A DNA stretch of 64,000 bases, taken from positions 1 through 64,000 of the forward strand of contig NZ_NRSK01000014.1 in NCBI RefSeq assembly GCF_016584115.1, in the 5' to 3' direction. Each line of letters opens with the position of its first letter. Position 1 is the first letter of the stretch. The DNA comes from Ectothiorhodospira mobilis (GTDB lineage: Bacteria > Pseudomonadota > Gammaproteobacteria > Ectothiorhodospirales > Ectothiorhodospiraceae). A program made the position numbers and the translations under genes. The notes under the pieces were generated by a model, which had not been told where the DNA came from, did no database searches, and saw nothing but the letters and a program-made list of their open reading frames with translations. Shown here one piece after another: positions 28,819 to 38,972 of this stretch.

Positions 28819-31800
28819 GTGAACAGCACCATCTACTACTACAACCAGCACGCAGGCCAGTTCATCGCCGACACCCTGCACGTGGATATGGAGCCCCTGT
28901 ACCAGCGCTTTCTCAGCCACCTGCCGGCCGGCGCGCGGGTGCTGGATGCCGGTTGCGGTGCCGGGCGCGATGCCCTGGCCTTCCAGCGGCGGGGCTATGG
29001 TGTCAGTGCCTTCGATGCCAGTCAGGCGCTGGCGGATCATGCCTCACAATTGCTCGGCCGGCCGGTGCCCGTTCGGCGGTTCGATGAGGTGGACGAGGTT
29101 GAAAGGTATGACGGCATCTGGGCCTGCGCCAGCCTGCTGCATGTGCCTGCTACCCATATGCCCGCCAACTTCCATGCGCTCTGGCAGGCCCTGAAACCCG
29201 GCGGTGTCATCTATTGCAGCTTCAAGCTGGGAACGGGTGAACGTGATCGCAACGGCCGACATTTCACCGATGCCGATGAAGACCAGATCCGCGTCTGGAC
29301 TCGGGAACTCACCGGACTGGCCGGGCTGGAATGCTGGCTCACCGAGGATCAACGCCCCGATCGGGAAGAGCACTGGCTGAACTGCCTGCTCCACAAGGCC
29401 ACCCGCCAACTCATTACGGGCGGTGACGACAATCCCTTCCTGCCCCATCTATGCAGCGGCATTCATCGCGCCGATGCCATCGACATGGCGGTGGCCTTCA
29501 TCAAGCACACCGGCCTGCGCCTGCTGTTGCCTGATCTGCAGGCGGCGCTGGATCGCGAAGCCACTGGCCGCACACCCGCCCGCATCCGCATCCTCACCAG
29601 CGACTATCTGGACATCACCGATCCCCAGGCCCTGCGCGCCCTCATGCTGCTGCAGGAGCAGGGCGCTCAGGTGCGGGTTTACCAGAGCGGGGGCGGGAGC
29701 TTTCATCTCAAGGCCTACCTGTTTGCCGGTTCGCAGGAGACTGATACCCATTGGGGCTGCGCCTTCATCGGCTCCAGCAATATCAGTCGCCAGGCCCTGC
29801 AGCAGGGCCTGGAATGGAACTACCGGATCAACTATCCGGGGGACAAGGGATTTCTGGAGGCCCGTGAGCAGTTCCAGGCCCTGTTCAACGATCCGGCCAC
29901 GATGGCCCTGTCCGATGAATGGATCGATGCCTACGAGGCCCGCCGCATTCCGCCGGAGCGTTCATGGGAGCCGGGTAGCACCGAGTCGGAGCCTCCCCCC
30001 ACGCCGACCCACATCCAGGCTCAGGCCCTGGAGGCGCTGGAGCAGACGCGCCTGGACGGCTACCGGCGCGGACTGGTGGTCATGGCCACCGGTCTGGGCA
30101 AGACCTGGCTTGCTGCCTTCGACACGCAGCAGGCGAACGCCCGCCGGATTCTGTTCGTGGCCCACCGGGAAGAGATTCTCAACCAGGCTGCTGGCACCTT
30201 CGCCCGTATCCGGCCCAGTGCCCGGATCGGCTTCTATCATGGTCGCCAGCGGGATGCTCAGGTGGACATCCTCTGTGCCTCGATCCAGACCCTGGGTCGT
30301 GTCGATCACCTGGAGCGCTTCGGGCCGGGGCATTTCGATTACATCGTCGTGGACGAATTCCATCACGCTGCCGCGCCCACCTATCACCGTTTGCTGAACC
30401 ACTTTGCGCCCACCTTCCTGCTGGGCCTCACCGCCACCCCCGACCGCACCGACAACGCCAGCATCCTCTCCTTGTGTGATGACAACCGGGTTTTCGAGAG
30501 CGACCTGTTCACCGGGGTGAACGCGGATCTGCTGGTGCCGTTCCACTATTTTGGGGTTTTCGACGAGGACGTGGACTACCAGAGCATCCCCTGGCGCAAC
30601 GGCCGTTTCGACCCGGACCTGCTGGGCAATCGGCTGGCCACCCTGGCCCGCGCCCGTCATGCCCTGAGCACCTGGCGGAAACGGGCTCAGCGGCGCACCC
30701 TGGCCTTTTGCATCTCCACCCGCCACGCCGATTACATGGCTGACCAGTTTGCTCGGCAGGGCATCAGGGCAGCGGCGGTCTATGCCGATTCCAGGCTGTC
30801 CCGGGGAGAGGCGCTGGAACAATTGGCCAATGGCCGGTTGCAGGTGCTGTTCTGCGTGGACCTGTTCAACGAGGGGGTGGACCTGCCGGCCATCGACACC
30901 GTGATGATGCTGCGTCCCACCGAATCCCGCATCCTTTTCCTGCAGCAACTGGGGCGGGGCCTGCGCAAGGCCGAGGCGAAGGAGCGACTGGTGGTGCTGG
31001 ATTTCGTGGCCAATCACCAGAGCTTTCTGCACAAGCCCATGGCGCTGATGAACCGGACCATGACCCATCAGGATCTGGCCCGGTTTGCCCGCGATCTGGA
31101 AAACCAGAGCCTGGATCTGCCCACGGGCTGTTACGTCAACTACGACCTGCGGTTCATCGATTTTCTCAAATCCCTGGGCGGCAGTGATCTTCAGGATCAG
31201 TACCTCACCCTGCGCGACACCCTCGGCCGTCGGCCGACCCTGACCGAGTTCTACCGCGCCGGTGCCAGCCTGCAGGCCGTGCGTCGCCAGTATGGTCACT
31301 GGTTCGGGCTGATCGCTGCCCTGGAGCCCGATCTTCAGGCCGAGGAGCGGACGGTGATCGAGCAGCAGGCGGATCTGCTCCGGGAACTGGAGACCACCGC
31401 CATGAACAAGAGCTACAAGATGGTCCTGCTGGAGGCCTTCCAGGAGCTGGATGGCTGGCGGGAGGCGCCCACTCTGGCGGATCTGGCGGCCCGATCCTGG
31501 CAGGTGTTGCAGCGTCGACGCCCGCTGCTGGCGGACCTGCCGGAATCGTATCAGGGCCTCACCGAGCCGCCGGATGACTGGCTGGGTTACTGGCACAAGA
31601 ATCCAGTGATGGCCTGGGCCGGTGGGTCTTTTTTCACCCTTGAGGGAGATCGTTTCATCGGCGTCACGGCGGTGGCCCCGGACCGGATTTCCACCTTGAC
31701 GAGCCTGGTGCAGGAACTGGTGGATTACCGTTTGGCTACCTATGAGGCCAGGCAGGGTCTGGGTGGCGCCACGGTCACAGCCTTGTCCAGCCGCAGGCCG

Positions 31801-32664
31801 GAGCAGGTCTCGCTGCCGTATTTCCCCAACCTCAAGATCGCCTGCGGCCACTTCAAGACGGGCACTGCCGATTGTGAGGAATACCGCAGTCTGCCCCTGG
31901 AAGGTTACGGTCGCCTGGATCCCACCCGGCACTTCATCGCCCGCGCCTCCGGCAACTCCATGAACGGCGGCAAGCAGCCGGTGCAGGATGGCGACTATCT
32001 GCTGCTGGAACTGGCCAGTGCCGAAAGCGCGGGTCGGATCACCGGGGATATCCTGGCCATCGAGCGCCAGGACGGGACCGGCGACAACCAGTACCTGCTG
32101 CGCAAGGTGCTCAAGGACCCCAGTGGTCAGTACCGGCTGCGGGCCAGCAATCCGGATTACGAGGATATCGTGGTCACGCCGGAGTTACAGGAGCAGTTCC
32201 GCACCTTTGCCCGATTCAAGGGCCTGCTGGATCCGTTGTGGATGGTGGTGGGGGAACGGTTTGCTCGGGAAGAGATACCCGGCCTTTTCAACGCGGAGTT
32301 CAATCCAGGCAGCTGGAACAGTGGGCATGTGGTGCTTCGAGAGCAAAAAGTCCATGTCCTGTTGGTGACCCTGAACAAGCAGGGCAAGGCGGCCGATCAT
32401 CGGTATCTGGACCATTGGGTGGATGACATCCGGTTTCGCTGGCAGACTCAGAATCAGACAACGCCTCAGAGCAAGCGGGGCCGGGAGATCACTCACCATG
32501 AGGAGATGGGCATCGCTATCCATCTCTTCATCCGGGAAAACAAGCTGGAACAGGGTAAGGCCGCACCCTTCACCTATCACGGGCCGGTGCGATACCTGAA
32601 ACACCAGGGCAGTGGGCCAATGAGTGTGGATTTCGAGGTGATCCAGCCCCCCTTGGGAGGCTGA
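28819..32664 (+). CDS. Methyltransferase-PLD-SF2 helicase-S24-DUF3427 fusion, SauUSI-like
   Basis: A 1281-residue multidomain protein. Residues 1-195 are a class I SAM methyltransferase (motif I VLDAGCGAGRDA at 41-52). Residues ~196-380 are a PLD-family nuclease (FHLKAY at 295-300 with His296 and Lys298; GSSNIS at 318-323). Residues ~395-740 are an SF2 helicase (TGLGKT 424-429, DEFH 512-515, LTATP 537-541, QLGRGLRK 710-717). Residues ~1025-1135 resemble S24/LexA peptidases (SGNSM, Ser1047; candidate Lys1096). Residues ~1150-1280 are DUF3427 (FRWQTQNQTTPQSKRG, IHLFIRE, PFTYHG). PLD-helicase-DUF3427 is the architecture of the type IV enzyme SauUSI, which cuts m5C-modified DNA. The methyltransferase and S24 parts are additions. 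The start codon is GTG. Probably a defence or DNA-quality-control enzyme; specificity is not known. Confidence 0.88.
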   Translation: MNSTIYYYNQHAGQFIADTLHVDMEPLYQRFLSHLPAGARVLDAGCGAGRDALAFQRRGYGVSAFDASQALADHASQLLGRPVPVRRFDEVDEVERYDGIWACASLLHVPATHMPANFHALWQALKPGGVIYCSFKLGTGERDRNGRHFTDADEDQIRVWTRELTGLAGLECWLTEDQRPDREEHWLNCLLHKATRQLITGGDDNPFLPHLCSGIHRADAIDMAVAFIKHTGLRLLLPDLQAALDREATGRTPARIRILTSDYLDITDPQALRALMLLQEQGAQVRVYQSGGGSFHLKAYLFAGSQETDTHWGCAFIGSSNISRQALQQGLEWNYRINYPGDKGFLEAREQFQALFNDPATMALSDEWIDAYEARRIPPERSWEPGSTESEPPPTPTHIQAQALEALEQTRLDGYRRGLVVMATGLGKTWLAAFDTQQANARRILFVAHREEILNQAAGTFARIRPSARIGFYHGRQRDAQVDILCASIQTLGRVDHLERFGPGHFDYIVVDEFHHAAAPTYHRLLNHFAPTFLLGLTATPDRTDNASILSLCDDNRVFESDLFTGVNADLLVPFHYFGVFDEDVDYQSIPWRNGRFDPDLLGNRLATLARARHALSTWRKRAQRRTLAFCISTRHADYMADQFARQGIRAAAVYADSRLSRGEALEQLANGRLQVLFCVDLFNEGVDLPAIDTVMMLRPTESRILFLQQLGRGLRKAEAKERLVVLDFVANHQSFLHKPMALMNRTMTHQDLARFARDLENQSLDLPTGCYVNYDLRFIDFLKSLGGSDLQDQYLTLRDTLGRRPTLTEFYRAGASLQAVRRQYGHWFGLIAALEPDLQAEERTVIEQQADLLRELETTAMNKSYKMVLLEAFQELDGWREAPTLADLAARSWQVLQRRRPLLADLPESYQGLTEPPDDWLGYWHKNPVMAWAGGSFFTLEGDRFIGVTAVAPDRISTLTSLVQELVDYRLATYEARQGLGGATVTALSSRRPEQVSLPYFPNLKIACGHFKTGTADCEEYRSLPLEGYGRLDPTRHFIARASGNSMNGGKQPVQDGDYLLLELASAESAGRITGDILAIERQDGTGDNQYLLRKVLKDPSGQYRLRASNPDYEDIVVTPELQEQFRTFARFKGLLDPLWMVVGERFAREEIPGLFNAEFNPGSWNSGHVVLREQKVHVLLVTLNKQGKAADHRYLDHWVDDIRFRWQTQNQTTPQSKRGREITHHEEMGIAIHLFIRENKLEQGKAAPFTYHGPVRYLKHQGSGPMSVDFEVIQPPLGG

Positions 32665-32765
32665 GCGATGAACAGGCAACGTGCCCTTGAACTGCTACTT
32701 GTTGGGTCTCACCTGCATGGGTTTGAGTTGAAATCCACCTCTTCTCCTGTGCATCGCCCAGCCTA

Positions 32766-32798
32766 GGCAACTCCATGCCGGGTGCCCGGTGGGGGAGC
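32766..32798 (+). repeat. 33-bp direct repeat, right copy
   Basis: Perfect copy of 27439-27471 in a non-coding spacer, ending 12 bases before the mgtE stop codon. It looks like a fragment of an Rpn-type gene left at the right edge of the inserted cargo. Confidence 0.95.
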
Positions 32799-32809
32799 CG
32801 TCGCGATGC

Positions 32810-34471
32810 TCAGAGCAGGATCAGGGTGGCGAGGCCGAGAAAGGCAAAGAACCCCACCACGTCGGTGACCGTGGTCAGCACGACGCTGCCCGCGAGTGCC
32901 GGGTCGATCTGGAGCTTGCGCATGATCATCGGAATCGCCACGCCGGCCAGGGCGGCGCACAACAGATTCAGCAGGATCGCGGCGGCGATGATCCCGCCGA
33001 TGGTCCAGTTGCCGAACCAGAGCACCGCCAGCGCGGCGACCACCAGGGCCCAGAGCATCCCGTTGAGCACACCGATCCCGATCTCCTTGAGCAGCAGGAT
33101 GCGGGTGTTGCCCGAACCCAGCTGGCCGGTGGCCAGTCCGCGGATGACCAGGGTCAGGGTCTGACTGCCGGCGATCCCGCCCATGCTGGCGACGATGGGC
33201 ATCAGCACGGCGAGTGCCACCACCTGCTCCAGGGTGGCCTCGAACAGCCCGATCACCCAGGCGGCAAGGAAGGCGGTGAGCAGATTGATCCCGAGCCAGA
33301 CCGCGCGCCGGCGGCTGCTCGCCAGCACCGGAGCAAACATGTCGGTTTCCTCGTGGAGACCGGCCATCCCCATCATCGAGCGTTCGGCCTGCTCGCGGAT
33401 GACGTCCACCACGTCGTCGACGGTGATGCGACCGAGCAGCCGGCCTTCGGCGTCCACGACCGGCGCCGAGATCAGGTCGTGATCCTCGAAACGCCGCGCG
33501 ATGGCCTCGCTGGGCTGCTCGGCCTGCACCGGCTCGAAGTCGGTCTCCATCAACTCGGCGATGGTCGTCTCCGGCCGTGTGGTCAGGACGCGCCGGGCGC
33601 GTACGATGCCCTGGTAGCGATTGTCCCGGTCGACGATGAAGAACTTGTCCGTGTTCGGTGGCAGGTCCTCCAGCAGGCGCAGATAGCGTAGCAGCGTGCC
33701 CACCTTGATGTCGGCGCGCACGGCGATCTGGTCGGGGTTCATCAGCCCGCCCGCGCTGTCCTCGTCGTAGGACAGCAGGGATTCCACACGCTCGCGCTCG
33801 CGCCGGTTCAGGGCCAGCAGGATCTCGCGGCCCAGCTGGTGGGGGAGGTCCTGGATCAGGTCCACCAGGTCATCGGGCTCGAGCGCACGGGCGGCGTCGA
33901 CCAGGTCGTCGAGCTCCATCTCCTCGGCCAGACGCCGGCGGACCCCTTCATGCAGATGGCGCAGGACCTTGCCGGTGCGCTCGTGGTCGACCATGTCCCA
34001 GGCCGCCGCACGCTCGCTGGCCGGCACGGACTCCAGCAGCCCGGCGATGCGCGCCGGGTGGAGTTTGCGGAACAGCCGCGCGATGCGCTTGAGCTTGCCG
34101 TTCTCCAGTGCCTCCAGCACCAGCTTGAGCTGCGTCTCCGGGGCCACCTCCGAAGAACCCGCTTCGGCCGCCATCTGCCCGACGTCCGGGCCGTCCGGCG
34201 CCTCATCCTGTTCACCGGCTCCGGCCTCCTGGGTGAGCTGGGTCTGCATCGCCGCAGAGAGGTGGGAGAGCACCTTGTGCTCGACCCGTTCATCGATCTG
34301 CTGCCAGGCTGCGATGCGTTGTTCCGCGGTCAGCGTCTCCAGCAGACTGGCGACCTTGGCGGGGTGCATCGTCCGCAGGATGCGGCGTACCCGCTTGCGC
34401 TTGTTGCGACTGAGCGCGTCGCGCAGGGCGTCGATGGGGATGATTACGTGATCGTTTTTGTCATGATGCAT
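32810..34471 (-). CDS. mgtE: Magnesium transporter, MgtE family
   Basis: Inner-membrane Mg2+ channel of 553 residues. The N-terminal cytoplasmic helical domain carries a repeat-like pair (HPAKVASLLETLT and HPARIAGLLESVP), which suggests an internally duplicated MgtE_N region. Paired CBS domains span about 243-375, and the last ~165 residues hold five membrane helices with the MPIVASMGGIAGSQT pore segment. In MgtE the N and CBS domains close the pore when Mg2+ is high. It is convergent with the accessory operon and has its own spacer upstream. I see no M-box-type leader. Confidence 0.95.
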   Translation of the reverse strand: MHHDKNDHVIIPIDALRDALSRNKRKRVRRILRTMHPAKVASLLETLTAEQRIAAWQQIDERVEHKVLSHLSAAMQTQLTQEAGAGEQDEAPDGPDVGQMAAEAGSSEVAPETQLKLVLEALENGKLKRIARLFRKLHPARIAGLLESVPASERAAAWDMVDHERTGKVLRHLHEGVRRRLAEEMELDDLVDAARALEPDDLVDLIQDLPHQLGREILLALNRRERERVESLLSYDEDSAGGLMNPDQIAVRADIKVGTLLRYLRLLEDLPPNTDKFFIVDRDNRYQGIVRARRVLTTRPETTIAELMETDFEPVQAEQPSEAIARRFEDHDLISAPVVDAEGRLLGRITVDDVVDVIREQAERSMMGMAGLHEETDMFAPVLASSRRRAVWLGINLLTAFLAAWVIGLFEATLEQVVALAVLMPIVASMGGIAGSQTLTLVIRGLATGQLGSGNTRILLLKEIGIGVLNGMLWALVVAALAVLWFGNWTIGGIIAAAILLNLLCAALAGVAIPMIMRKLQIDPALAGSVVLTTVTDVVGFFAFLGLATLILL

Positions 34472-34585
34472 GGTGTAACATCATCCCCGGCGGAATGGCT
34501 CGCGGGCAAGTGTACCCGTCGTCGTGGACCCCGGCCTCCCATGCCATCCGGGCATGGAGCCACGCGGTTCCAGTCACCAATGTTG

Positions 34586-34625
34586 CGCGGGAAGCCCCCG
34601 GCTTTAGCCGTGGGCAGGGTGTCAA
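34586..34625. mobile_element. IS200/IS605-type right-end hairpin remnant
   Basis: The stretch GAAGCCCCCGGCTTTAGCCG, then TGGGCAG and GTCA, has the imperfect palindrome and wording typical of the 3' end of tnpB / right end of IS200/IS605 elements. No tnpA or tnpB coding region is present, so only an end fragment remains, between mgtE and the HDOD gene. The call rests on pattern memory, not a search. Confidence 0.45.
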
Positions 34626-34690
34626 CGTTGTAAATCTCATGGGGCGGCAAGAGGCTGCGCAGGACATACCCCACGGATATGGAGTGCTTC

Positions 34691-35539
34691 ATGCACCAAG
34701 AACAGGCCTTCCGGGAATTCAATATCCCCGCCCACCCTGGTGTGCTCTCGGAACTCCAGCAATTGAACCAATCCCCCCAGGCCCCCCTGGGGCAGTTCGC
34801 CGACATCATCGCCCGGGACGTGGGGCTCTCCGCCAGTGTGCTCAAGACGGTGAATGCCCCGGCCTTCGGACTGGGGCGGCAGATCACGGATATCCACAAT
34901 GCCGTGCACCTGCTCGGCACCCGGGTGGTGAGCCAGCTGGTGGCGGGGCAGCTGCTGCGCCAGTCCATCCGCGGCAAGTCGTCCATCTCCCTGGAGAAGT
35001 TCTGGGACACGGCCACCCAGACCGCCCAGGTCATGCTCCTGCTCAGGGATCACCTCCGTCTGCGCCCGGCCTGCTCTTCGGAAGATGCCTACAGCTTTGG
35101 TCTGTTCCGGGATTGCGGTATCCCCATCATGGCCATCCGCTACCCCGATTACCGGGAGGTTTTGATGGAGGCCAACGACGCCCCGCAGCAGGTCTTCACC
35201 GATGTGGAGGAGCGGCACTACCCTGTCAATCACGCCATCATCGGTTACTACGTGACCCAGTCCTGGCACCTGCCCGATGCCTTGGCCCAGCTCATCCTGC
35301 GCCACCACGATCCATCCTTCCTTGAAGACACCCGCGTATCCGAGGCGCAGAAGACCCTGTATGCCCTGGCCAAGGTGGCCGTCAACGTGCTGAGCCGGGT
35401 GAAGTACCAGAAGGAGGACCCCGAATGGCCCGCCGTCGGCGGCCAGGTCCTGGAGCATCTGCGCCTGAGCGAGTACGACCACGACATCCTGCAGGCCGAT
35501 ATGGCCGACGAACTCATGCTGCGGGATGATATCTGCTGA
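34691..35539 (+). CDS. HDOD domain signalling protein
   Basis: A 282-residue protein made almost only of an HDOD domain: FNIPAHPGVLSELQQL at the start, IIARDVGLSASVLKTVNAPAFG, the ITDIHNAVHLLGTRVV segment, and a C-terminal half with HAIIGYYVTQSW and ILRHHD. Unlike the tandem pair at 16834-19288 it lacks the barrel-like N-terminal domain. The start ATG 34691 follows GGAG at a good distance; the ATG at 34679 overlaps that site. Function unknown. Confidence 0.85.
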   Translation: MHQEQAFREFNIPAHPGVLSELQQLNQSPQAPLGQFADIIARDVGLSASVLKTVNAPAFGLGRQITDIHNAVHLLGTRVVSQLVAGQLLRQSIRGKSSISLEKFWDTATQTAQVMLLLRDHLRLRPACSSEDAYSFGLFRDCGIPIMAIRYPDYREVLMEANDAPQQVFTDVEERHYPVNHAIIGYYVTQSWHLPDALAQLILRHHDPSFLEDTRVSEAQKTLYALAKVAVNVLSRVKYQKEDPEWPAVGGQVLEHLRLSEYDHDILQADMADELMLRDDIC

Positions 35540-35554
35540 TCGGTCCCTGGGATT

Positions 35555-36178
35555 TCACTGCCGTCGGTGGAGCACCGCGCTGGCAGGATGCAGGTCACAC
35601 CGCAGTCGCCCGCGTAGGAACCGGTGCCCCTCGACCTGGCCGCGCAGTCCGCGACGATAGTCATTGGTCGTGCCCACCAGTTGGGCGCAGGCGGCGGCGT
35701 GGTCCTGGTATTGATCCGGGCGGGGGCACAGGGTCAGGCGCGTGCCGTCGAAATGGGCGTATCCCTTGTCCTGCCATCGTACCCAGTCATCCTCCACGGC
35801 CTGGATCTCGAAGCCCACTTCCATGCCCTGCACCACATCCAGGGCCAGTGGTTGCACGCTCTGCCAACTGCCTCCCAGATGGGCTCTGGCGTGGCTCAGC
35901 ACACACTGAACCCGCTCGCCGAATCCGGCTTCCTGCCGTCGCACCTCCAGTTCCGCCCGTCGCCTTGCGGCCTCCTCCTCGCGGGCCCGGGCCTGAGCCG
36001 TTCGCTGCTCGGCCCGGGCCTGATCCAGGGCCGCCTGCTGCCGACGGGCCTCCAGTCGTTGTTCCGACGTCATGGTCTCCCATTGTTCTTCGGGGATATC
36101 CAGGGGGTAACGGTTGGCGCATCCCGATAGGAGGACTGCGATCCAAAGGCTGGCCAGCAGGGCGGGTAGGCGTTTCAT
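35555..36178 (-). CDS. Putative lipoprotein with charged helical region
   Basis: Unrecognised 207-residue lipoprotein. The signal peptide ends in LLSGC, with the lipidated Cys at about residue 20. A helical region very rich in Glu, Arg, Gln and Ala (about 35-95) follows and may form a coiled coil. The C-terminal ~110 residues (GFGERVQCVLSHARAHLGG onwards) form a compact domain with several cysteines. The start at 36178 places the signal correctly. The window gives no partner. Confidence 0.72.
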   Translation of the reverse strand: MKRLPALLASLWIAVLLSGCANRYPLDIPEEQWETMTSEQRLEARRQQAALDQARAEQRTAQARAREEEAARRRAELEVRRQEAGFGERVQCVLSHARAHLGGSWQSVQPLALDVVQGMEVGFEIQAVEDDWVRWQDKGYAHFDGTRLTLCPRPDQYQDHAAACAQLVGTTNDYRRGLRGQVEGHRFLRGRLRCDLHPASAVLHRRQ

Positions 36179-36271
36179 GGTTTGTTGCAGAGGGGGTGGA
36201 TCGGGTGCGCCTCCGGGGGCAACCCGGATCCATCCCATCCTATGTCCAGGCCATCCCATGGGCAACCCGCT

Positions 36272-36616
36272 TCAGAAAGTGCCCCCCTTGAAACCGAAGA
36301 GATGCCGGGCCGGGGAGGCGAATTCGATATAGACCCGCTCCGGCGGCACATCCAGGTGCTCCCCCATCAGCCCCGTCAGGGTGGCGGAGAACTCCGGGGT
36401 GCGCTCCTCGGGCAGACCCAGGCTCTTGAGTTCCAGATAGGCCAGCGGTTCGCGGCTGCCGCCGAAGGCCATGCGGGGCGTGGATTCGGCGATGATCATG
36501 ACATAGCCCTCCGGCTTGCCCAGCATCTCGGCCACCTGCCGGGAGGCGGCGGTGATCAGGGCATCCCAGGTCTCTTCGTTGGCCGGGACATTGGACTGGA
36601 TCTTCAGGGTCGGCAT
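36272..36616 (-). CDS. MIF/phenylpyruvate tautomerase-like protein
   Basis: A 114-residue tautomerase-superfamily protein. Met-Pro at the N terminus exposes Pro1, the catalytic base, after Met removal. LGKPEGYVMIIAE and MAFGGSREPLAYLELKSLG match macrophage migration inhibitory factor homologues, and the C terminus ERVYIEFASPARHLFGFKGGTF-like ending (NPxxxxGW-type region) is typical. The start at 36616 has GGAGGA at a good distance. Physiological role in bacteria is unclear. Confidence 0.88.
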   Translation of the reverse strand: MPTLKIQSNVPANEETWDALITAASRQVAEMLGKPEGYVMIIAESTPRMAFGGSREPLAYLELKSLGLPEERTPEFSATLTGLMGEHLDVPPERVYIEFASPARHLFGFKGGTF

Positions 36617-36843
36617 CGGGTCCTCCGCGGGGACAGGGATGAGATTCGGGGTATCCCCGCAGGATACCGCCGGCCCCCGCCCCGCCGGAACCCGGTGGCC
36701 AGTGGGCTTGAGGTCGGGGGCGAGGCAGCGGCAGAGGGTTGGGTTTCGGCCCGGGTGATCCCGCTTGGGTGCCGCAGGGGAGCCCAGCGCCATGAGGCCG
36801 GAATCCTTGGGAGTGGAAGGATCAGGTAACTACCTGATTTTAA

Positions 36844-36920
36844 TGGTGGGCCCGGTCGGACTCGAACCGACGACCAAAGGATTATGAGTCCTCTGCTCTA
36901 ACCGACTGAGCTACAGGCCC
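36844..36920 (-). tRNA. tRNA with CAT anticodon, probably tRNA-Ile2
   Basis: A full cloverleaf is readable on the minus strand: acceptor GGGCCTG paired with CGGGCCC, D arm GCTCAGTCGGTTAGAGC, anticodon loop CTCATAA between GAGGA and TCCTT, T arm GTCGG-TTCGAGT-CCGAC, and encoded CCA. The CAT anticodon could mean Met or Ile2. The body resembles tRNA-Ile2, which is read as Ile after lysidine modification by TilS, more than elongator tRNA-Met. Confidence 0.9.
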
Positions 36921-36985
36921 GTGTGGAGGGCAAAGATACAGCAGAACGCCCCGGTGGCGACAGCCTGCCGGGGCGTTGGGGTGGA

Positions 36986-38842
<1,857 letters not shown>

Positions 38843-38972
38843 GGAAACCTGCTCAAACTGGACTTATGCTCACCGTTGGGGTGACGGGCGGGGGTAAACA
38901 TTCAAGTATAGCAGTAAATCCTGTTGACAACCACGTAAATCCGTGTCAACCGGTCCTTGGTGATCCGGGGCG
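38843..38972 (-). promoter_or_regulatory. rpoD upstream region
   Basis: The 130-base gap between dnaG and rpoD is AT-richer than its surroundings. TATACT (38905-38910, minus strand) is a good -10 element. A GTTGACA / TGTCAAC inverted repeat lies at 38923-38950, just upstream. A -35 hexamer at the right distance is not clear. RpoD therefore probably has its own promoter in addition to readthrough from dnaG. Confidence 0.45.

Noticed and set aside
34472-34690. M-box riboswitch before mgtE
   Set aside because: The spacer has no recognisable M-box pairing, and much of it is explained by the IS-end remnant.
27156-34690. Prophage
   Set aside because: No integrase, capsid, tail or lysis genes are seen; the region holds only accessory and transport genes.
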